This document shows positions 27,518 to 36,873 of a DNA stretch of 64,000 nt, piece after piece; position 1 is the first letter of the stretch; each line of letters opens with the position of its first letter. Source of the stretch: Rhodoferax fermentans (GTDB lineage Bacteria > Pseudomonadota > Gammaproteobacteria > Burkholderiales > Burkholderiaceae_C); the NCBI RefSeq assembly GCF_002017865.1, contig NZ_MTJN01000002.1, positions 1,426,001 through 1,490,000 of the forward strand, in the 5' to 3' direction. The translations under genes and the position numbers were made by a program. A model generated the notes under the pieces. That model made no database searches and had not been told where the DNA came from. It worked only from the letters and a program-made list of their open reading frames with translations.

Positions 27518-28480
27518 ATGATTGAATTTGACAATGTGAGCAAGGTTTATGGTGGCCATCCTGCCGTTACCGATCTGAATTTGTCGATTGGGCAAGGCGA
27601 GTTTGTGGTCCTGATTGGGCCGTCGGGCTCGGGCAAGTCCACCACCTTGCGCATGATCAACCGCTTGGTGGAGCATGACCGGGGCCGCATCCGCTTCGCG
27701 GGCCGCGAGATCCGTGATTTCAAACCCGAAGATTTGCGCAGGCGCATGGGGTATGCCATTCAGTCGGTGGGCTTGTTCCCGCATTGGACTGTCGAAAAAA
27801 ATATCGCTACCGTGCCGCGCTTGCTGGCCTGGCCCAAAGACAAAATCAGAGCTCGGGTTCATGAGCTTCTGGAGCTGCTGCAGTTGCCACACGCTGAGTT
27901 CGCCAAACGCTACCCGCATGAACTGTCGGGTGGTCAACAACAGCGTGTAGGTGTCGCCCGTGCCCTGGCTGCTGACCCAGAGATTCTGTTGATGGATGAG
28001 CCCTTTGGCGCACTGGACCCGGTGACCCGCATCGTGATGCAGCGAGAACTCAAGCGCATTCATGCGCTTGCAGGCAAAACCATTGTGATGGTCACCCACG
28101 ACATCGATGAAGCGCTCTTTCTTGCCAGCCGCGTGGTGTTATTGAAGGACGGGCAAATTGTTCAAGATGGCACACCGCTTGAATTGTTCTCACACCCGGC
28201 CAGTGATTTTGTTGTGGACTTCCTGGGTCGGGCAGAGTTGGGCATCAAGCGCTTGGGGCTCGGGTCCGTCCGCGAACATCTGCGTCCAGGACGTCCAACG
28301 GTTGGCAAAGCAATTTCCGTTGACGCCAGTCTGAGAGAGGCACTTTCTGCCTTCATCGTGCAAGGCACGCCGATCCTGCCAGTGATCAACACCAACGGCA
28401 GCCACGCCGGAGAAATGCACTTCTCCGATCTCTTGCTCCCCCGAAAAGATGCAGATCCAACCAAGGATCAGTCCGCATGA
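27518..28480 (+). CDS. yehX: YehX-type osmoprotectant ABC ATPase
   Basis: 320-aa ATPase: Walker A GPSGSGKST, Q-loop YAIQSVGLFPHWTVEKNI, signature LSGGQQQRVGVARAL, Walker B EILLMDEPFGALDPVTR, H-loop MVTHDIDEA. A C-terminal extension of about 80 residues (after residue 240) contains one CBS-like segment, usual for OpuCA/ProV-class ATPases that sense ionic strength. The stop overlaps the start of the next permease (ATGA). Confidence 0.92.
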   Translation: MIEFDNVSKVYGGHPAVTDLNLSIGQGEFVVLIGPSGSGKSTTLRMINRLVEHDRGRIRFAGREIRDFKPEDLRRRMGYAIQSVGLFPHWTVEKNIATVPRLLAWPKDKIRARVHELLELLQLPHAEFAKRYPHELSGGQQQRVGVARALAADPEILLMDEPFGALDPVTRIVMQRELKRIHALAGKTIVMVTHDIDEALFLASRVVLLKDGQIVQDGTPLELFSHPASDFVVDFLGRAELGIKRLGLGSVREHLRPGRPTVGKAISVDASLREALSAFIVQGTPILPVINTNGSHAGEMHFSDLLLPRKDADPTKDQSA

Positions 28481-29235
28481 ACAAACGGGCAGCAAAAGAC
28501 AACAGCCTGAGAACGACGGTCGTTCTGGTCACGCTGCTCATCCTGCTTGCGCTGTTCATGACGGAGTTGGAGCCGGTATTTCACCACTTGTTTGCCATGC
28601 AAGAACGGCCCATGTACCGGCAAGAGTCTTTCATCAATTTGTTGGGCGCCCATGTGGCGCTGGTGCTGGTTTCTAGCGGTTCTGCCTTGGTATTGGCGCT
28701 GGCTGCAGGCATCTGGGTCACTCGCGCGGGTGGGCGCGAGTACCAAAGCACGGTGGAGTCGCTGGTGGCCATGGGCCAAACCTTCCCGCCGGTGGCCGTG
28801 CTGGCATTGGCAGTCCCTCTGATCGGATTTGGCGAACGGCCTGCCTACATTGCACTGGCTCTATACGGTCTGTTGCCGATGTTGCAAGCGGTGATCGCGG
28901 GGCTGGACTCCACGCCGGAAGCTGTGGTGGATGCGGCCAGGGGCCTGGGCTTGAGCCAGTGGCAGGTCTTTCGATCTGTAGAATTGCCGCTGGCAGCGCC
29001 AGTGATTCTGGCGGGGATACGCACCTCGGTCACGATCAATATCGGCACCGCTGCCATAGCCGCTACTGTGGGTGCCCAAAACCTGGGTTCGCCGATCATC
29101 ATTGGTCTGAGTGGTTTTAATACGCCCTACGTTCTGCAAGGCGCCCTGCTCACGGGTCTTCTTGCCATTACCACGGACTGCGCATTTGAGTTTTTGTCCC
29201 GTCGCACACAACGCTGGAAACTGGCAGCTCAGTAG
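28477..29235 (+). CDS. yehW: YehW-type osmoprotectant ABC permease
   Basis: 252-aa inner-membrane permease with about six transmembrane helices and the coupling motif ARGLGLSQWQVFRSVELPLAAPVILAGIR. Length and position match YehW (243 aa). Translationally coupled to the ATPase by a 4-bp overlap, last gene of the operon. The 239 bp that follow contain nothing I recognise. Confidence 0.9.
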   Translation: MNKRAAKDNSLRTTVVLVTLLILLALFMTELEPVFHHLFAMQERPMYRQESFINLLGAHVALVLVSSGSALVLALAAGIWVTRAGGREYQSTVESLVAMGQTFPPVAVLALAVPLIGFGERPAYIALALYGLLPMLQAVIAGLDSTPEAVVDAARGLGLSQWQVFRSVELPLAAPVILAGIRTSVTINIGTAAIAATVGAQNLGSPIIIGLSGFNTPYVLQGALLTGLLAITTDCAFEFLSRRTQRWKLAAQ

Positions 29236-29474
29236 CGATTGCAACCGGCGTACCACTTGCTGATGCGACGCTGGCAGCGTCATCGGCACAACATAGCGCG
29301 CGTCGGGCAGACCCACAGCGGTTTGATCTAGGACGCCTTGGTGGTCCGGCCTGAATACGGTCGGCAACCGCACCGCCTTCTAGGGTGCTGGCAAAGAACA
29401 GCGTTTTGGTTCATCTGGAAAAAGGTGAGCCACGTAAAATCGGCTGCTATTTAATCTGCATGAAAGCAATGACA

Positions 29475-30113
29475 ATGAAAATCGCCCTGATCAATGAAAA
29501 CAGCCAAGCTGCCAAGAACGAGATCATCTTCAATGCACTCAAGACTGTCGTCGAGCCCATGGGACACACCGTTTTCAACTACGGCATGTACGCGGCTGAT
29601 GACAAGGCTCAGCTCACCTACGTGATGAACGGTGTACTGGCCGCCATTTTGCTCAACTCCAAGGCTGCTGATTTTGTGGTGACTGGCTGTGGTACCGGTA
29701 TGGGCGCCATGCTGGCCTGTAACGCCATGCCCGGCGTGCAGTGCGGCCTGGTGATCGACCCGACGGACGCCTTCCTGTTTGGCCAGATCAACGATGGCAA
29801 TGCCATCTCGATGCCCTACGCCAAAGGCTTTGGCTGGGCTGCCGAACTGAACCTGCAAGATTGTTATCGCAAACTGTTTGAAGGCGAGCGCGGTCTGGGC
29901 TACCCCAAAGAGCGCGCAGCCATCATGGCCAAAAACCGGGGCATCTTGTCGCAAGTGAAGGCCGTTTCCTGCAAGGACATGCTGACCGTCCTGAAAGAAA
30001 TCGACCAAGACCTGTTGAAGGCCGCCATCGCTGGCGACAAGTTCCAGGAATATTTCTTCGCCAATTGCCAGGATGATGCCATTGCGGCCTACCTGAAGAC
30101 TGTGCTGGCCTGA
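29475..30113 (+). CDS. RpiB/LacAB-family sugar-phosphate isomerase-like protein
   Basis: About 212 aa. The fold of ribose-5-phosphate isomerase B and galactose-6-phosphate isomerase is indicated by MKIALINENSQ, GMYAADDKAQLTYV, ADFVVTGCGTGMGAMLACN and GQINDGNAISMPYAKGFGWAAE. The phosphate-binding loop TGCGTG is present. Three in-frame ATGs (29460, 29469, 29475) precede it; 29475 gives the family-like N-terminus. The protein is longer than RpiB (149 aa) and lies in a subgroup whose substrate I do not know. Followed by a strong terminator. Confidence 0.8.
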   Translation: MKIALINENSQAAKNEIIFNALKTVVEPMGHTVFNYGMYAADDKAQLTYVMNGVLAAILLNSKAADFVVTGCGTGMGAMLACNAMPGVQCGLVIDPTDAFLFGQINDGNAISMPYAKGFGWAAELNLQDCYRKLFEGERGLGYPKERAAIMAKNRGILSQVKAVSCKDMLTVLKEIDQDLLKAAIAGDKFQEYFFANCQDDAIAAYLKTVLA

Positions 30114-30132
30114 TTCTTTGGTTGCAAGTGAA

Positions 30133-30158
30133 GGGGAGCCAGACGGCTCCCCTTTTTT
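30133..30158 (+). terminator. Rho-independent terminator after RpiB-like gene
   Basis: Perfect stem GGGGAGCC / GGCTCCCC with loop AGAC, followed by six T residues (30153-30158); it lies 20 bp after the stop codon. Confidence 0.93.
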
Positions 30159-30378
30159 ATTGCCAGTTCGCGCCGAGGCGTTAGACCTTTGCGGCATCGC
30201 AGATATCGCGATAGCCACCTCGATACAAGACCCTGCGAAGGTCACCCCGTGCAGGCCAGCTTCAGCGCCAAGCTTTGAGCTTTTGCCAGAGGCATGTTTG
30301 GCATTGGTCTCGATATGATGGCCGTCAGACCCCGATGCGACCAGGCAAGCTGCGGGTTTCAAAGAAAAGGAAAACAAG

Positions 30379-30798
30379 ATGCTTCTAACTGATATCGCCG
30401 TCGAGCACACACGGGTGTCCAAACAGAATGGGGTGCGGCAGACTTTCGTGCTGCATCCGTTTACCGATACGCAGCGAGACACGCTGGGCAAATTCGAGAT
30501 CGTTCGTGACATTCGTGAGCCAGGGCTCAAAGAAGTGAAACGATCAACCTTCGTGACGTTTCAACAACTGGCGGAGTTGTATGCAAAAGGCGTGCTCGAT
30601 GAGTTCGGTTTTTCCGTTCGCATGTGTCCGGGTCAGGGCACCTACCCCGCTGCAAATCCCACCAAAAAGATACTGCCAACCAGCATCCGGCCAGGCTCAC
30701 CGTTCGACCTGGCTGTTCAACAGGTGGACGTTTCAAAACCTGCTACTCGCGAATTGAGAACAGCCTTACTGCGCACCCACGTCAAACTTGAAAGGTGA
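30379..30798 (+). CDS. Hypothetical protein, 139 aa
   Basis: Not recognised. The ATG at 30379 is preceded by AAGGA with 8-bp spacing, and the frame has normal high-GC third positions, so it is probably a real gene. The protein is basic, soluble, without transmembrane segments or signal peptide. It contains VRQTFVLHPFTDTQRDTLGKFEIVRDIREPG and a Pro-rich turn (PGQGTYPAANPTKK). The 220-bp gap upstream shows no clear promoter. Confidence 0.5.
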   Translation: MLLTDIAVEHTRVSKQNGVRQTFVLHPFTDTQRDTLGKFEIVRDIREPGLKEVKRSTFVTFQQLAELYAKGVLDEFGFSVRMCPGQGTYPAANPTKKILPTSIRPGSPFDLAVQQVDVSKPATRELRTALLRTHVKLER

Positions 30799-30925
30799 TG
30801 ACACCAACGAATGGCCTGCCCACCCTAAAAAGCCAATCACTCCAAGCCACTTGGCCTGATCCTGGCTGTCACGGTATGGGGTGCGAAACAACTCAAAAAA
30901 TGCGCCATCAGATAAGGGAGTACCC

Positions 30926-31135
30926 GTGAATCCATCCGTTGCCCATGCCGAACTCATCGCCACATTCAAGCGGGCGCAGGCAGATGCTGATCACAAATTT
31001 GGATTGATCAAAGCTGCTGCGCAAAAGGGCCCCAAGGCCATCCAAGCGGCCACCGAAGCAGCGGCAAAAGCAGCCAAACGCAGGGACTCGTATGCCAAGA
31101 AGCTGGCTGCCTTAGGTGTGAGCATCGAGGATTGA
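30926..31135 (+). CDS. Hypothetical small protein, 69 aa
   Basis: Not recognised. The GTG at 30926 follows AAGGGAG with 6-bp spacing and is preferred over an upstream in-frame GTG at 30881 (84 aa). The product is a short, Ala/Lys-rich, almost entirely helical protein (KAIQAATEAAAKAAKRRDSY) ending in ED; it could be nucleic-acid or polyanion binding. This is inference from composition only. Confidence 0.45.
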   Translation: MNPSVAHAELIATFKRAQADADHKFGLIKAAAQKGPKAIQAATEAAAKAAKRRDSYAKKLAALGVSIED

Positions 31136-31476
31136 GCGGGGCCAAGCCTGCTGACCGACATCAGTCATTGGCGACGACCCCCAACTGGCCACAGCTGGCG
31201 CTGCTGTCACCTGCTGAAACAATGAAAGTTGTTGTGTTGACGACTTGAATTGCGCGGAACAGCAGTCGCCCCGTTACTGTCGTTCTGCAATAGGCCATTG
31301 ACCAGTGTTAGCGCAAGGCTTCAACGAAATGGACGGCGGTGAAGCCCATTCGTCAGGACGCAAATTACTGGTTCGAATGGCCAGCCTAAGTCTGGCATCT
31401 CCCACGCACATACCTGGCTCATCTATCGAACCGGGAAAAGTCCAGGGCATACTGTCCCGAAAATCAGACGGAGAGG
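31136..31476. other. 341-bp gap upstream of the 774-aa gene
   Basis: Holds copy 1 of the direct repeat (31188-31258) and about 215 bp of moderate-GC DNA with no frame I recognise. GGAGAGG at 31470-31476 abuts the start of the next gene. Confidence 0.6.
31188..31258 (+). repeat. Direct repeat copy 1 flanking the 774-aa gene
   Basis: About 72 bp that matches 33880-33955 in the same orientation, best over CTGTCACCTGCTGAA (identical), ACGACTT and CGCGGAA. I count roughly 55 matches in 73 columns with one gap. Several differences in the first part are silent if read as ALLSPAE. Confidence 0.75.
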
Positions 31477-33801
31477 ATGATGGTCAAGAAGAAAAATCCA
31501 CGCAAGCCAAAAAAGGCGAAATCGAATTCCGCGCGGGGGCCCTTTATGGTTGGCCATCCTCTGAATGGCTTGCCTTCTAACATACGTCGGCAATTCGTAT
31601 TGGAATCTGTAGCTAGAAGCAAAGCCAAGTATGCTGAGCTCCTGCCAAAGCTTCTCGAAAGCGTATCCAGGCTTGCCCCCCTGCACTCAGTTGCGTTGAT
31701 GTCCACCTACGGGCTAATGGGGGCGGCGGAAAGGCAGGACAAAGCAGTCGGCAAGGGTTGGAAGCCGAGAATTCAGCAAGGCCACGTGGAGTATTTGCAG
31801 GCTCTGTGCTTGCGACACCCAATTGATCTTGAGAACAGCCACTTCCCAGCCCCTCCCGATATCCAAAACTACTTCGACTGGATACCTGCGCTTTTTGAAG
31901 CTTCACAACTCATTCGCCACCCAGGAGTTGCTGCAGAAGGAGAGAATGAAATCACTTCCCAAAATCGCATGGCGATCGCTGGAGTACAGGAATTCATTCG
32001 TGGGCACACTTCAGTTGTGCGGAACTGGGGGTATTTCAAGAACGTTACGAGAATCTCGAGGGCACTATTTGAACGCATCGACGAACCATTTAGCCGAGTT
32101 TTTGGACTCAAACTCACTAAAGTCATCGACATATTCGAAAGCCTAGTTCGCCAACAAGAAGATCGAATCAACGATCATCGCGAAAAAATCCATCAGGCAT
32201 TTGCTCGCAAGCCATCCCAAGGCGCCATGGTGGATGCGTTCTTTGCGGCGTACCCTGAGTTCCACGGCGAACTCGCTGAGTTTAGAGCCCGGCTCACTGC
32301 ACCTGGTGTGTCCATGCAAGAGGCGTTTGGCCGCATTCTTGCAATGACCGATAGGCTAGTCGCGCAGCTTCTCATCATCGATTGCGAAAAACTCGGGCCA
32401 GAGCATAACGTCGACCCCAAGGTTCTTGGCACTTTTTTCAATTGGCTCAGCATAGGCCTAGGCGACTTGGACGAAGTTGACCCAGAAGCGCTATTTCTCG
32501 ACAACCCTGTTTGGCTCAGGCCCCTTATCTACTTCAGCCGCAATAGCTATTTCTGTGCGCTTCCTCAGACGCTCATGAGTTTTGTTTTCCCCATCGTGGA
32601 CGAATTGATTCACCCGTATCCAGATCTGGCAAAGAAGCTGAGCTTGGCACGGGCGTCGTTCCTCGAAGACGAAGTGGCAGCCCTATTCGAAAAGGGACTT
32701 CCTGGCGCTCAGCTCAGTCGCGGGTTTAAGTGGAGAGAAGGCAGCCAGCAGTTTGAAAGCGATCTGGTGATTCGCTATGACACAACGATATTGCTCGTGG
32801 AAGCGAAGTCCGGGAAGGTTTCCTGGCCTGCCCTCAGAGGCGCGCCAGCAAGAATGATTGACCATATACGCACTTTGATTGTCGAGCCCTCCGACCAATC
32901 GGGAAAGCTCGCCCAGCGCCTGCAAGAAGACATTGAACGTGTGCGGGGCGGTAGACCCACTCAGCTTCGGTTTCCCCTGCCAATGGAAGGAATAACCTGC
33001 GTCGTGCGTCTTTCGGTCACGCTCCATGACTTTGCCACTCTTCAAAGCGTTCCCGGAATGCTCGCCGAGGCGGATGTCCTCAAAAATACGTTTCCCTTAG
33101 CTCCATGCATGTCTCTGGCCGACCTGGAAACCGTGCTCGACCTCTTTGACGAGCCACATGTCCGTCTGCATTACTTGCGCCGTCGCGCTGAGCTTCTTTT
33201 TAAGATCAATACGATAGGGGACGAGCTCGATATGCTTGGCTTCTACTTGGACACATCGCTGGACGTTGGCGCTATGAGCAAGGAGCGCAACACCTTTTTG
33301 CTGACCGGCTACTCGAAGAAAGTAGACCGCTACTACACGCTGCTCGATGAAGGTATTCGGATTCCAAAACCTCAGCCCAATATTTCCGCTTGGTTCACGC
33401 GCCTTTGCGAGCAGCTATCTAAAAGAAAGCACCCCGGATGGAGCGAGATAGCGTGTGCCTTGCTCTCAGTGTCACCTACCGATCAAAGGACCATTGAACG
33501 GCGCGTTCGGAAAATCAGCGCGAAAGTAAAGGTCGGGAAGATGCCCAAGGACGACCACGACGCCATATTGAGCATTCCTCCGGCTGGAATGAAACAAGCA
33601 CTTGCCTTTCTGGTAAAGCGTAGCGATGGAGTGGGCTACGGAGCGGACTCACAGAACATTGCAAAAGCATCTTTTGAGACTCCTTACGTGGAAAAAAGCA
33701 TTGTCATCGTGGTTGATGCGATGTCTGACGAGCTTACATATCTGAGCGCTGGACTGTTCATAGCCAACGAGCGAAACCCAAACATGACGGTTTTCTTGTG
33801 A
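31477..33801 (+). CDS. Unknown 774-aa protein with PD-(D/E)XK nuclease signature
   Basis: Not recognised as a named family. The N-terminus is very basic (KKKNPRKPKKAK). The middle (about 395-480) has the order expected of a restriction-endonuclease fold: ED-E helix (E397, E399), then D429 in ESDLVIRY, then E442-A-K444 in LLVEAKSGK, then a helix (APARMIDHIRTLI). The flanks are long, mostly helical regions; residues 1-20 are probably disordered, and no transmembrane segment was seen. ATG at 31477 or 31480, both after GGAGAGG. Codon use is less GC-rich than in neighbouring genes, a sign of transfer. It converges with glmS, in the Tn7 target region, between direct repeats. A defence nuclease is a reasonable guess, not shown. 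Confidence 0.75.
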   Translation: MMVKKKNPRKPKKAKSNSARGPFMVGHPLNGLPSNIRRQFVLESVARSKAKYAELLPKLLESVSRLAPLHSVALMSTYGLMGAAERQDKAVGKGWKPRIQQGHVEYLQALCLRHPIDLENSHFPAPPDIQNYFDWIPALFEASQLIRHPGVAAEGENEITSQNRMAIAGVQEFIRGHTSVVRNWGYFKNVTRISRALFERIDEPFSRVFGLKLTKVIDIFESLVRQQEDRINDHREKIHQAFARKPSQGAMVDAFFAAYPEFHGELAEFRARLTAPGVSMQEAFGRILAMTDRLVAQLLIIDCEKLGPEHNVDPKVLGTFFNWLSIGLGDLDEVDPEALFLDNPVWLRPLIYFSRNSYFCALPQTLMSFVFPIVDELIHPYPDLAKKLSLARASFLEDEVAALFEKGLPGAQLSRGFKWREGSQQFESDLVIRYDTTILLVEAKSGKVSWPALRGAPARMIDHIRTLIVEPSDQSGKLAQRLQEDIERVRGGRPTQLRFPLPMEGITCVVRLSVTLHDFATLQSVPGMLAEADVLKNTFPLAPCMSLADLETVLDLFDEPHVRLHYLRRRAELLFKINTIGDELDMLGFYLDTSLDVGAMSKERNTFLLTGYSKKVDRYYTLLDEGIRIPKPQPNISAWFTRLCEQLSKRKHPGWSEIACALLSVSPTDQRTIERRVRKISAKVKVGKMPKDDHDAILSIPPAGMKQALAFLVKRSDGVGYGADSQNIAKASFETPYVEKSIVIVVDAMSDELTYLSAGLFIANERNPNMTVFL

Positions 33802-33879
33802 GAAACACAACTGTATATTCCAGTTCCATCTTCGATTGGGACCAAGACGGGAGCGCTCGTGTAACCGAGGTCCGCCCCT

Positions 33880-33955
33880 AGCCCACAGCAGGCACTACTG
33901 TCACCTGCTGAAGAAGCAATAATTTATTTTGTTTACGACTTTAACTACGCGGAAG
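33880..33955 (+). repeat. Direct repeat copy 2, adjacent to the glmS 3' end
   Basis: Partner of 31188-31258. It ends 11 bp from the last glmS codon (stop at 33967-33969, minus strand), so it covers the position about 25 bp beyond glmS where Tn7-type elements insert. Confidence 0.75.
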
Positions 33956-33966
33956 ACCGGTCACAC

Positions 33967-35835
33967 CTACTCCACCGTCACCGACTTCGCCAAATTACGC
34001 GGCTTATCAACATCCGTCCCGCGTGCACAAGCGGTGTGGTACGCCAGCAATTGCAGTGGAACCACGTGCAGCATGGGTGACAGTTCACCGTAGTTTTCAG
34101 GCATACGAATCACATGCAGGCCCTCGGCGCTTTCAATCTTGGAGTCGGCGTCGGCCAGTACATACAACACACCACCCCGTGCACGCACCTCGTGCATGTT
34201 GCTCTTGAGCTTTTCCAGTAGCGCGTCGTTGGGCGCCACGGTGACCACCGGCATGGCGCTGGTCACCAGTGCCAGCGGGCCGTGTTTGAGTTCACCGGCC
34301 GGGTAGGCCTCGGCGTGGATGTAGCTGATTTCTTTGAGCTTGAGGGCGCCTTCCAGCGCAATCGGGTAGTGCAGCCCTCGGCCCAGGAACAGCGCGTTTT
34401 CCTTGGCGGCAAAGTCTTGCGCCCAGGCGATCACCTGCGGCTCCAGCGCCAGCACAGACTGCAACGCGGCGGGCAGGTGGCGCATGGCCTTGATGTGGCG
34501 CACTTCCTCAGCCTCGCTGAGCAGGCCACGGGATTGCGCCAGCGCCAGCGTCAGCAAAAACAGCCCGGCCAGTTGCGCGGTGAAGGCCTTGGTAGAGGCC
34601 ACACCTATCTCGACGCCAGCGCGGGTGATGTAGGCCAGCTCACACTCGCGCACCATGGCGCTTGTGGACACGTTGCAAATGGTCAGGGTGTGTTGGGTGC
34701 CCAGGCTTTGTGCATGGCGCAGCGCGGCCAGGGTATCGGCGGTTTCGCCCGACTGGCTGATGGTGACCACCAGGGTGCGTGGGTTGGGCACCGAGTCGCG
34801 GTAACGGTATTCGCTGGCCACCTCGACCTGGGTCGGGATCTTGGCAATGCTCTCGAGCCAGTACTTGGCGGCGCAGCCGCTGTAGTAGCTGGTGCCACAG
34901 GCCAGGATCAGTACCGAGTCAATCTCTTTGAACACGCGGGCAGCGCTGGCGTTTGCGCCGTCAAACAGCTCGGGCTGGATGTGGTTGACACCTTCGAGCG
35001 TGTCGGCAATGGCGCGCGGCTGCTCAAAAATCTCTTTTTGCATGTAGTGGCGGTACGGGCCCAACTCGGCCGCGCCACTGTGGGCATGCACGGTTTTGAC
35101 CGGGCGCTGGGCGGGCGTGAGGGGTTTGAAGGCCTTGTCCACCAGCCAGTATTTGCCAAGCTGGATGTCGACCACGTCGCCCTCTTCCAAGTACACGATC
35201 TGGTCGGTGACACCGGCCAGCGCCATCGCATCACTGGCAAGGTAGTGCGCCTGGTGGTCTGGCCCCACACCCAGAATCAGCGGCGAGCCGGCGCGGGCGC
35301 CAATCAGGCGATGCGGCTCGTCCTTGCAGAACACCGCAATGGCGTAGGCACCACGCAGCGAGCCCAGCGCGGCTTTGACGGCCTCAAACACATCACCGTC
35401 ATACAGGCTGTCGACCAGGTGGGCGATGACTTCGGTGTCGGTCTGGCTCTGAAACACATATCCCTTGGCCTGCAGGCTGGCACGCAGCTCGTCATGGTTT
35501 TCAATGATGCCGTTGTGCACCAGCGCAATACGACCGGGGCGGCTGGCGGCGTCAGCCCCTGGGCCATGGCTGAAATGCGGGTGGGCGTTGTGCACTGCCG
35601 GGGCACCGTGGGTCGCCCAGCGGGTGTGGGCGATACCGGTGGTGCCCTCCAGATGGGTGGTGGCGATCTGGTCCATCAGCTCCGACACACGGGCGGTGCT
35701 ACGGGCGCGCTGCAGGCCGTTGGCGTACACCGCCACACCACAAGAGTCATAACCCCGGTACTCCAGCCGGGACAAGCCCTGCACCAGAATGGGAACGATG
35801 TTTTGCTGGGATACTGCACCGACGATGCCACACAT
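33967..35835 (-). CDS. glmS: Glutamine-fructose-6-phosphate aminotransferase (isomerizing)
   Basis: Makes glucosamine-6-phosphate from fructose-6-phosphate and glutamine, first step to UDP-GlcNAc for peptidoglycan and LPS. 622 aa from the ATG at 35835, which exposes the catalytic N-terminal Cys (MCGIVGAV); the frame extends ten codons upstream to 35865 but that would bury it. N-terminal class-II glutaminase ([18 protein letters not shown]), two SIS domains ([43 protein letters not shown]), C-terminal KSVTVE. Complete. glmU is nearby but in a separate unit. Confidence 0.97.
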   Translation of the reverse strand: MCGIVGAVSQQNIVPILVQGLSRLEYRGYDSCGVAVYANGLQRARSTARVSELMDQIATTHLEGTTGIAHTRWATHGAPAVHNAHPHFSHGPGADAASRPGRIALVHNGIIENHDELRASLQAKGYVFQSQTDTEVIAHLVDSLYDGDVFEAVKAALGSLRGAYAIAVFCKDEPHRLIGARAGSPLILGVGPDHQAHYLASDAMALAGVTDQIVYLEEGDVVDIQLGKYWLVDKAFKPLTPAQRPVKTVHAHSGAAELGPYRHYMQKEIFEQPRAIADTLEGVNHIQPELFDGANASAARVFKEIDSVLILACGTSYYSGCAAKYWLESIAKIPTQVEVASEYRYRDSVPNPRTLVVTISQSGETADTLAALRHAQSLGTQHTLTICNVSTSAMVRECELAYITRAGVEIGVASTKAFTAQLAGLFLLTLALAQSRGLLSEAEEVRHIKAMRHLPAALQSVLALEPQVIAWAQDFAAKENALFLGRGLHYPIALEGALKLKEISYIHAEAYPAGELKHGPLALVTSAMPVVTVAPNDALLEKLKSNMHEVRARGGVLYVLADADSKIESAEGLHVIRMPENYGELSPMLHVVPLQLLAYHTACARGTDVDKPRNLAKSVTVE

Positions 35836-35973
35836 GAGCTGCTCCAAAAAAGTGATGGGCTGCATCGTAGAAGCTCACACAAGAAATATGCAGTCTATTT
35901 GTCACACTATTTGACTCAAAATTTCACAAAACAAGATGTGTGTTTAAATATTTCATAAATAGAGTTTTCATGA

Positions 35974-36873
35974 ATGAATAAATCACTCTCTCTGCGCCAT
36001 TTTTTGCTGGCGCTGGCCGTGGTGGCGGTCTGGGGCAGCAATTTTGTGGTGATCAAGCTGGCGCTGGGCCAGATGCCGCCGCTGCTGTTTGCCACGCTGC
36101 GCTTCCTCATGGTGGTGGTGCCGATGGTGTTTTTGATACCGCGCCCGGCGGTGCCCTGGCGCAATCTGGCGGCCTACGGGCTGCTGATTGGTGTGGGGCA
36201 GTTTGGGCTGCTGTTTGTGGCGATGAACGGGCACATTTCGCCGGGGCTGGCCTCGCTGGTGATCCAGGTTCAAGTGTTTTTCACGATCGGGCTGGCCATG
36301 GCGCTGGCGGGTGAAACGCTGCAGCGGGTGCAATGGCTGGCGCTGCTGCTGGCGGCCGGTGGCCTGGGGGTGATCGTGGTCCACACCGACGGCAGCACCA
36401 CCCTGCTGGGCCTGGGGCTGGTGTTGCTGGCAGCCTTGTCCTGGGCCGGTGGCAACCTGGTGAGCCGCGCTGCCGGGCGCATCAACATGGTGGCGTATGT
36501 GGTGTGGTCCAGTCTGTTTGCGGTGCCGCCGCTGGCTGTTTTGTCACTGTGGGTAGAGGGCTGGCCCGCGCTGTTGGCCGGGCTGCAACATGCCGATGCG
36601 GTGGCCTGGGCCGCCGTGGCCTGGCAGGCCTGGGGCAACTCGATCTTTGGTTACGCCGCCTGGGGCTGGCTGCTGAGCCGCTACAGCGCGGCCACCATCA
36701 CCCCGATGGCGCTGCTGGTGCCGCTGTTTGGCATGGGATGTTCGGCCTGGTGGCTCGGCGAGAGCCTGCCGCCCTGGAAACTGGGTGCTGCCGCGCTGGT
36801 AATGGCCGGGCTGGCGCTCAACCTGCTGTGGCCCATGTTGCGCCAAAAACTCTTGAAGCGACCCGCCCCATGA
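35974..36873 (+). CDS. EamA-family (DMT) transporter
   Basis: 299-aa inner-membrane protein with ten predicted transmembrane helices in two EamA repeats (first starting VVAVWGSNFVVIKLALGQMPPLLFATLRF; second around LVLLAALSWAGGNLVSRAAG). The family exports amino acids and other metabolites. Its stop overlaps the start of the Lrp gene (ATGA), so the pair is co-translated, suggesting an amino-acid exporter under control of the partner regulator. The start at 35974 lacks a strong ribosome binding site. Confidence 0.88.
   Translation: MNKSLSLRHFLLALAVVAVWGSNFVVIKLALGQMPPLLFATLRFLMVVVPMVFLIPRPAVPWRNLAAYGLLIGVGQFGLLFVAMNGHISPGLASLVIQVQVFFTIGLAMALAGETLQRVQWLALLLAAGGLGVIVVHTDGSTTLLGLGLVLLAALSWAGGNLVSRAAGRINMVAYVVWSSLFAVPPLAVLSLWVEGWPALLAGLQHADAVAWAAVAWQAWGNSIFGYAAWGWLLSRYSAATITPMALLVPLFGMGCSAWWLGESLPPWKLGAAALVMAGLALNLLWPMLRQKLLKRPAP

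Noticed and set aside
29236..29474. Gene remnant on the minus strand after yehW (frame containing LPTVFRPDHQG)
   Set aside because: Short and without a family I recognise; no start signal or continuation.
29451..30530. 359-codon open frame on the minus strand over the RpiB-like gene
   Set aside because: It crosses a strong plus-strand terminator and is antisense to a clear RpiB-family protein.
33880..33955. Tn7 end at the glmS site
   Set aside because: The sequence does not show Tn7-like 22-bp TnsB sites or a TGT...ACA terminus, and no tns gene is present; only the location is suggestive.
34282..35958. 558-codon open frame on the plus strand across glmS
   Set aside because: It is antisense to glmS, whose motifs are complete; the frame has the His/Gln/Val-rich composition typical of shadows of high-GC genes.
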